DNA of 64,000 nt from NCBI GenBank assembly GCA_963969345.1, contig OZ017767.1, forward strand, positions 1,798,001-1,862,000. Direction: 5' to 3'. The position numbers were made by a program, and so were the translations under genes. The notes under the pieces were generated by a model. The model was not told where the DNA came from, ran no database searches, and worked only from the letters and a program-made list of their open reading frames with translations. Shown in pieces: positions 57,944 to 64,000 of this stretch. Each line of letters opens with the position of its first letter. Position 1 is the stretch's first letter. Source of the stretch: Turbatrix aceti. Its lineage: Eukaryota; Nematoda; Chromadorea; Rhabditida; Panagrolaimidae.

Positions 57944-59341
57944 ATGCTTCAAAATCAGTTTGATGCTTGTTGGAGTCGGAAGCCTTCTGAAACCTGGCAA
58001 TGTTTAAATTATTTGCTAATTCTGTTAATTGTTTGTTTATTCTGTTGGTACATGTACGCTACCGATCGTATCATCGATCCTGTAATTTTTTCCATTGACC
58101 GTAGCACTTCAAACATTCCACTCGTTCTAGAATGGATGAAGTACGGTAGCTATAATTTTTTTAGGCCGGAAAACATCAAATTCAATACAAAATGTCCAGT
58201 TGAATGTGAATATACAAATAATATAAGGTTTGTAAATACATAGTATAATCTATAAATTGTAAAAATATTTATTAACAATGCTAAAACCTTCAGCGAGAAG
58301 TTTAAAGCGGAACTCATTGTTTTTCATCTGGGTGATTATAACTATCACGACTATCTTCGAACAGAAAAATTTAATGCCTCATCATACAGGATTTTCCTAA
58401 ACCGAGAACCTCCTCCTCATCGACGACAATTTCGCCGTTTGCCAACTAACTTTTTTGACTTTACAATGTCTTACCGTGAAAACAGTGACATTTATTTTCC
58501 ATACGATCAGCTGTTACCGCTTGAAGACAACAACGAAAGATATTCCGCGGAAGTTGTCCAAAAAGCGATTGCGGCAAAATCCAAATCGTTGCTAATTATG
58601 TATTCTCATTGTAACACGGATTCTGGGCGTGAAGTTGTTGTTCGTAAAATTAACAAAACTATGCCCGTCACTCAGTATGGCCAGTGTAATCATCATTTTT
58701 GTGAAAGAGAAGCTGCTTGTGAACTTGATGAAATAAGTTTGTTACTTTTGTTCATTTACATTTTCTCAAAAACTGTTTAAAAAATTTTAAAAAATACGCA
58801 CAACAAAAAAGTTTCATTTCTGGTTTTGTATCCGCAACAAAAAATTCAGCACATTTTACCGCTGGTGATTATTTCAGAATCTCATCACTTTTACCTTGCA
58901 TTTGAAAACACAGTATGCAACGAATACGTAACAGAAAAATTTTGGCGTCTCAAAAAACTCATTGTGCCTATTGTACTCGACCGGTCTGTGTTTAAGGGCA
59001 GGATTTTGTCAACTCTTCATCCTTACTTCATTGCCATTAACGACTTTCCGTCAATCAGCGACCTCGTATCCCATTTGCGTTACCTCATGGCAAACAAAAC
59101 AGCGTACGCCGAATACTTTTCCTGGACAAAAAAATTTTCATCAAAGGTGGCCGACGAAACCGAGATTATGAAAGAAATTCCGTGTAAGCTATGTCAACTT
59201 GCTTGGAATACAAGAAATGGAAAAGTTCCTACGGGCAACAGAAAAGACACTGATTTGCACAAATGGTGGGAAGGCGATGTTAAATGCAGGCATAAGTTTG
59301 GATCACTGTTTGTGAGAAATGGCGTTAAAATAAAAAACTAA
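57944..59341 (+). CDS. G3: GT10 fucosyltransferase (alpha-1,3-type)
   Basis: Three exons: 57944-58227, 58294-58736, 58878-59341, about 396 residues. The anchor is YLLILLIVCLFCWYMY. ATDRIIDPVIF, LPTNFFDFTMSYRENSDIY, a cysteine region CNHHFCEREAACELDEI, and the GT10 signature FENTVCNEYVTEKFWRLKK with the C-terminal CKLCQLAWNTR follow. It is closely similar to G2 over its whole length, so the pair arose by tandem duplication. Introns are short (66 and 141 bp) and G3 has no inverted-repeat arm. It should transfer fucose from GDP-fucose in the Golgi; the linkage (core or antennal alpha-1,3) cannot be told from sequence. Confidence 0.91.
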
Positions 59342-59405
59342 TAAATAAATTTATTTTATATTTTGTACTGCAAAACCGCACTACCGTTATTGTACAAGCA
59401 GGAAG

Positions 59406-60522
59406 TTAAAATTTTGGATTACGATTGACGTGAAACAAATCAGTACCGTAAGCGTAAAGCGAAAAGTTGCCATGCGATTCAGCAAAACCAATAAGATTGA
59501 GGGCCGATTGATCGTATCGATGACATCCGGAATACGTGTTTGGTTTGTCAAAGATATCAGCCAGGTTGCAACCATGAGAAGTTGCGTTGGGCGGAGCGTA
59601 GCACTCGGGTTCAAATGCACACTTCAGATACCTCATTGCAAGTTTCCAGCCCACATGTGTCCCAAAGAACATCGTGAAACCCGATCGTTGCTGAAGGGTG
59701 TGTTTCATCTGAAAACCTTAAGAAATTAGGAATAAGAGTTTTTACAGACACTCTTTACCTTATCGACATCAATTTCAGGAAAAAATTTGTACATTGATGG
59801 ATGTGTGGCAGAATACATTACGTGGTTCGCGTCACCGAGCAGCGCCAGATCCACCGGACTGTTTGCCAAAATGTTGCTAATCGTTATCTAAAACACCATA
59901 TTGAACAATCAGCCTAAACATTAATTTCTCACATCCATGGAATTATTTTTTGGTTGATCAAACCGAATAGAAGCATCTGCAAACAAAACAATTGGGTGCC
60001 GATGTAAAACATCAGCGACCACCAGCGGTTTAAATCTGTAGCTATTATTGAGCGCTGAAAACTCAGGAGGCAGATTCTTGGCTATTTGTGAATATTTATA
60101 TACTGTAGCGATAGGACAAATTTCTTTGTAAATACTAGCGACGGCATCGGAAACGTCGTCGGCTATGTAGACGTAAAAAGGTCTTTGATGCAACTCCGCC
60201 ACTCGTTGTATCGTTATGCAAGATATCCTGAAATAAGAACTCTTTAATTAGCAGACGTGCAAATTTGGCATACATGGATTCCGCAATATGATTCGCTGAA
60301 ATAAAAGTTACAATCGCTAGGTCTTTGAGACCCAACATTGATCGATTGAGAGTTTCCATGTATGCCGGGGGTGTTGAAAGCTCTTTGTAAATCGTATGAT
60401 AGTCGTGGACAACTTGAAAAAGTCACAAAACATAAACTTTAATAATCGGTCAGTGATACACCTTACCTACTTTTTGCATGTAGAATGAAAGTAGATAAAC
60501 AACTGAAAAAATAATTATCAAT
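59406..60522 (-). CDS. F8: DUF1647-like putative glycosyltransferase
   Basis: Minus-strand exons: 60467-60522 (anchor LIIIFSVVYLLSFY), 60274-60412, 59933-60227, 59759-59887, 59406-59708. The domain has SMLGLKDLAIVTFISANHIAES, FYVYIADD, a DxD-like FADASIRF, VDLALLGDANH, FFGTHVGWKLAMRYLKCAFE and CHRYDQSALNLIGFAESH. All phases join. A likely first exon starts near 60640 (MPSEKR...); a related sequence lies upstream of F2, but its junction phase does not fit, so the start is left open. It is the intact near relative of the broken F2. It is adjacent to D4 and divergent from it. Golgi type II enzyme by topology; substrate unknown. Confidence 0.83.
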
Positions 60523-60640
60523 CTAAAAATAATTTAATTGTTAGCGGTAATCCCAAAAAGATCAAACATTTTTAAGACGTTGCATTGACCAACTTGGTAT
60601 CGCATTCGATGTGTTATTCTTTTTTCGGATGGCATTGCTG

Positions 60641-61330
60641 TATATTACAGTGTGCTGCATAAAGTATCTAAAACAGTATAACAAAATATAAATAGTTTTT
60701 ATAAACGAGATAAAAAGGGTGGAGCTTGCAGCCTGATATTGCTTTTTGAAAATATATGTATGTTTTTGAAAGTACCGTTTGAATTAGTCAGAACAATTAC
60801 CAGTTTTGTTTACGCAACTGATCAAACGACTGCTAATAAGACGCAACAAATCTTATAAAAGGAATTGAAATCAGATTAGAGGTTTCATAATTTTATAACT
60901 ATATTTCGCCGTAATATTTATTGTGTACGTTTTATTTAATATTTTTTGTATGTAACATACCGGTTAGCGTATACAAAAATGCCAAAATGCTTCAAATATG
61001 TATGTTAAAATATTGAGTTTGTAATCCAGACTGCAGTATGCAAGTGTGCATACGGCTGCGAAAACGTTGCACGTTCTACGAAAAATGCGTTATAAATATA
61101 AAGCGGCAGGGGGGCAGGTGTGCTTATAACACTTATATGATTTTGCATACATCCTACAAACTACCATACCACTTTAGCAGTCGTTTCGTTTGTTGAAATT
61201 GTACTGCAAATTTTTGTAATTAAAACTAAAAACTATAAATCGATAGACAAATGAGTATCGGGATTGCGCGAAGAGTTTGCATTTATCATACTTGCAATAG
61301 TTTAACTAAAAATTAAAAATTTTATTTCAG
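60641..61330. other. no gene seen; promoter region of F8 and D4
   Basis: Divergent spacer. It ends in TTTTATTTCAG directly before the D4 ATG, an acceptor that suits spliced-leader trans-splicing or a 5' UTR intron. Nothing else was recognised. Confidence 0.55.
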
Positions 61331-62584
61331 ATGACGTTACTCAAGGATTTCCGATTTATTGCTCTAATAACACTTTTTGTTGTGACTTTCATTTGGCACT
61401 CCGCCATAGGAAACTTCTTCAATCTAAAAACACAAACCTTAAAAGAAAGTTCACTAAAGAGGAAGGCTATTCCTAATTCCAGAGTTGCTATTTTTACCGT
61501 GCTACAAGAAGAATCTGACGAAAACAAGTACAAAGAAGCTTTGGTAACCTGGCGATGCTATGCCAAAACCTATGGATATTTTTTTAGAATTCTTACACTT
61601 AACGACAGCATTTCTTACGGATGTCATCAACCTTCTGTAATCTAAATATTTTAGCGGTTACACAGTTTTCATTTGAACTAATTTTAGGTTTATTATTGGA
61701 GACATTGTTTGATCGCAAAGTTTCTTGAAAGGAACCAAGGTTCACTAGACTATGCTCTAATGTTTGATGCGGACATGGGAGTTATGAATCCAAGACACAG
61801 AATCCAGGAGTGGATTGAAGACCCCGATCCGAATATCGAAATGCATTTTTACGTCAGGCAATTTGCCCTCGAGATCGCCGCCGGGTCATACATTGTCAAG
61901 TAAGTACCATATTTATTCATTGCAGTATACTGTAACAAAAGCATTTGCAGGAACACAGAATTTGCTCGACACTTTCTAACTTACTTAGCTGACTGCAACT
62001 ATCGGCAACCGGACATACACAGTAGTAATGACAACGGCATGCTCCATGTATGTTTGTTTTCAAAACTATTGCACTCATAACATTTTGTTTTTATTTTACA
62101 GCAAGTTTTCATGGAACTGAGCTTCCAAAATCCTGTTCAAAAATATGCATGCTTCAATCTTTTAAAAAACCATAAAAACGTCGATCCCGATTATTTTGAA
62201 TTCACTGCGTGCACCTGGCTTCATCTCGGCTACAACAACTCCCGAATTATTGACGGAAAAATTATGATACACCACAAAATTACTGGTAAACCTTCATGGG
62301 TTCGAGACATGTGGCTGACTGAGCACAAAATCGCTAGCCGTGATTTTATAATGCATCCAATGAAAAGTGCGTGGAAGAACAAATCTTGGAAATGGGTGTT
62401 CAAGCGAAATACCTTTGACAACTCTCTATGTATTGACGATGGAAAATTCCAAAATTGGGAATACCAGGATGGATACTTCATTTCTGATGACGTAGTTTTT
62501 AGTTATCTAAAAAACAATAGCCAGATTGTTGAAAGAAATCATTCTGCTATTTTTGATAAATGGAATCTAAAAGAAAATCAATAA
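61331..62584 (+). CDS. D4: DUF273 putative glycosyltransferase
   Basis: Four exons: 61331-61636, 61688-61899, 61951-62047, 62102-62584, about 365 residues. The membrane anchor is FIALITLFVVTFIWH. The domain begins IPNSRVAIFTVLQ, continues with ALVTWRCYAKTYGYFF and the DxD-type YALMFDADMGVMNP, and ends with PSWVRDMWLTEHKIASRDFI and FQNWEYQDGYFISDD. Exon lengths 212, 97 and 483 equal D2. The acceptor-like TTTCAG abutting the ATG fixes the start well. It is the only DUF273 gene here on the plus strand. It is divergent from F8, again pairing an F gene with a D gene. It appears intact. Confidence 0.9.
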
Positions 62585-63155
62585 CGCGTAAAAATTTGTG
62601 TTGCTATTGTTTGATCGGTTTCCAGAAATTTATAAAAACGTTCCAGAATAAATTTAAAAAAGTCAGTATCAAATAAAAACAAAGTAAATTATAAATATTT
62701 TTTCTTTGGGGTTTTGAAGGCACTGACTGACACCGAATACTTATGTATGTATTTCTAAGAAAATATTCTGTAGTTTTGTATGCAGGCAGTTTTTTCAGGC
62801 ATGCTGATGCGGATCTACATTTTTTCGCATTTACTCTCATTGTCAGTTAAAACCGGAAAAAACTGTAGTTGTGTACATTTTAATCCTGAAATATAGAATT
62901 TGCCAATTTTATTTAAAGAAAGCCAGCAGGTGTCATGATTTGCATTCACCAGACACCACGATACTAAATTTTGTTGCGCTGTTGTAACAGATGTATAAAC
63001 ATTTTATTTATTTATTTCACTGTTGCTCAGTGGTATAGACATTTAGGATTATTCATTTTACCAAAAACTAAAAACTAGATAAAAAATTTCTGCTAGCTAT
63101 TTTTGATTTACTTTTTTGTGGAACAATGAATGCACATTTGTTGTCTTGTACAACA
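62585..63155. other. no gene; small RTE-like 3' scrap at about 63003-63036 (-)
   Basis: The reverse complement of about 63003-63036 reads CCACTGAGCAACAGTGAAA followed by TAAATAAATAAA, related to the 3' tail of the element at 31586-32205. Otherwise nothing was recognised. Confidence 0.5.
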
Positions 63156-63403
63156 CGGGATCTGCGGCTGGAAACTTGCATCTGAAGTGCGCATTTGAAC
63201 CCGAGTGCTACGCTCCGCCCCACGCAACTTCTCACGGTTGCAACCTGTCTGATATATTTAACAAACCAGACTTGTATTCTGGATGCCACCGTTATGATCA
63301 GTCTGCCCTCAATCTTATTGGTTACTCCAAATCGCATGGAAACTTTTTGCTTTATGCATACCGCACGGATTTGTTTCATGTTAATCGTAACCCTCGGTTT
63401 TAA
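63156..63403 (+). pseudogene. F9: 3' relic of a DUF1647-like gene
   Basis: Only part of the last exon remains, coding LKCAFEPECYAPPHATSHGC, CHRYDQSALNLIGYSKSHG and DLFHVNRNPRF, then TAA. Before it, the FFGTPVGW stretch is deleted or garbled (GSAAGNLH), and no upstream exon is present. The sequence is close to F8, so it is likely a broken copy of it in the opposite orientation, on the far side of D4. Confidence 0.85.
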
Positions 63404-64000
63404 TATGCTGTTGCAATAATAACCAGTAGTTTTTTTAACAAGTATTTAAATAACTTTTTTCTTATTATTGTATTTAAAAAAATAATCTCACACCTTTTGT
63501 TATCACGTTTTGGGAAGTTAATCCGCAGCAGCGGTGCAGTCAGCGGCGACTAACAAAAAAGTCAGTGGAAACTTTAATTCCACCCGGACCAAGGTCAAAG
63601 AGCTTTGCGCGGTTGATTTTTGGGCGAAAAGAAATGGTGACTACCACCCCTTATAAATCGTCGTTTTGGCGACGAAAAGTAAAGGAAGGTCTGGCTGGCC
63701 AATGTCAGTCGCTAATGCAGTGAAAAAAAGAGTTGGTCACTCACTCAGAAATATTGGACTGCAAACAAGTTGCAGTGGTCTACTGTTGTGTTCGACGTCG
63801 TCGTTCTTCCGTCTTGTTTTACCGTTTTGACACCCGGTTCAATTCCTGGAAATATCTGATAGTGGAATTAGCCGTCAAATAATGCAGCTGGTTATGAGCA
63901 AACATGCCTCATGATGGATTGCAATTCACTGACTCATGGAAATTGTTCATACTACGCTGAAGTCTCCCTTTTACACGATCAAAAGCCAAACTAGGATAAA
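63404..64000. repeat. window end; shared repeat at 63519-63679
   Basis: 63519-63679 is the second copy of the repeat at 57387-57541. No gene was recognised in the remainder. Confidence 0.6.

Overview
This window looks like part of a nematode nuclear genome. The genes are broken by short introns (about 45-70 bp) with TTTTCAG-type acceptors. A U2 snRNA with nematode-style stems lies at 470-658. Almost every protein family present is expanded mainly in nematodes: DUF273, a DUF1647-like family, DUF229 and OAC acyltransferases. I cannot name the species. The two 200-N runs (24815-25014, 53350-53549) are scaffold gaps.

The main content is a dense cluster of carbohydrate-modifying genes. About 25 of the 26 protein-coding or pseudogene loci belong to seven families: (1) DUF1647-like putative glycosyltransferases, called F1-F9 here; (2) DUF273 putative glycosyltransferases, D1-D4; (3) OAC membrane acyltransferases with SGNH domains, O1-O2; (4) a DxD-containing putative glycosyltransferase family, X1-X2; (5) GT10 alpha-1,3-type fucosyltransferases, G1-G3; (6) GT11 alpha-1,2-type fucosyltransferases, H1-H4; (7) one DUF229 sulfatase-like protein. 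The only clear outsider is a mitochondrial-type 3-hydroxyacyl-CoA dehydrogenase (22472-23558).

Layout. 0-1.5 kb: end of a MITE, then the U2 snRNA. 1.5-9.0 kb: cassette F1(+) D1(-) O1(+). 9.2-16.4 kb: cassette F2(-) D2(-) O2(+), a duplicate of the first; F2 is broken by a MITE. 16.9-18.4 kb: Tc1-like long-inverted-repeat element. 18.4-21.8 kb: F3(-) and F4(+). 22.5-23.6 kb: HADH. 24.3-26.3 kb: duplicated block, gap, and X1, which is broken by a MITE. 26.4-30.2 kb: large non-autonomous hAT-like element. 31.6-32.2 kb: remnant of a LINE. 32.4-38.8 kb: F5(-), truncated D3(-), broken H1(+), G1(-). 39.1-47.7 kb: two copies of a segment holding F6/H2 and F7/H3, with X2 between them. 49.5-59.3 kb: DUF229(+), H4(+), G2(+), G3(+). 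59.4-63.4 kb: F8(-), D4(+), F9 relic(+).

Working together (inference): nearly all intact products have an N-terminal membrane anchor and a lumenal catalytic domain, so they fit Golgi decoration of glycans by fucose and other sugars, O-acyl groups, and possibly removal of sulfate or phosphate. The cluster shows birth-and-death turnover, with intact genes beside relics broken by MITEs, deletions and small retro-insertions. That is what one expects of loci for variable surface-coat or secreted glycans. No transcript or similarity search was available; exon limits are read from splice motifs, reading frame and comparison among the paralogues inside the window.
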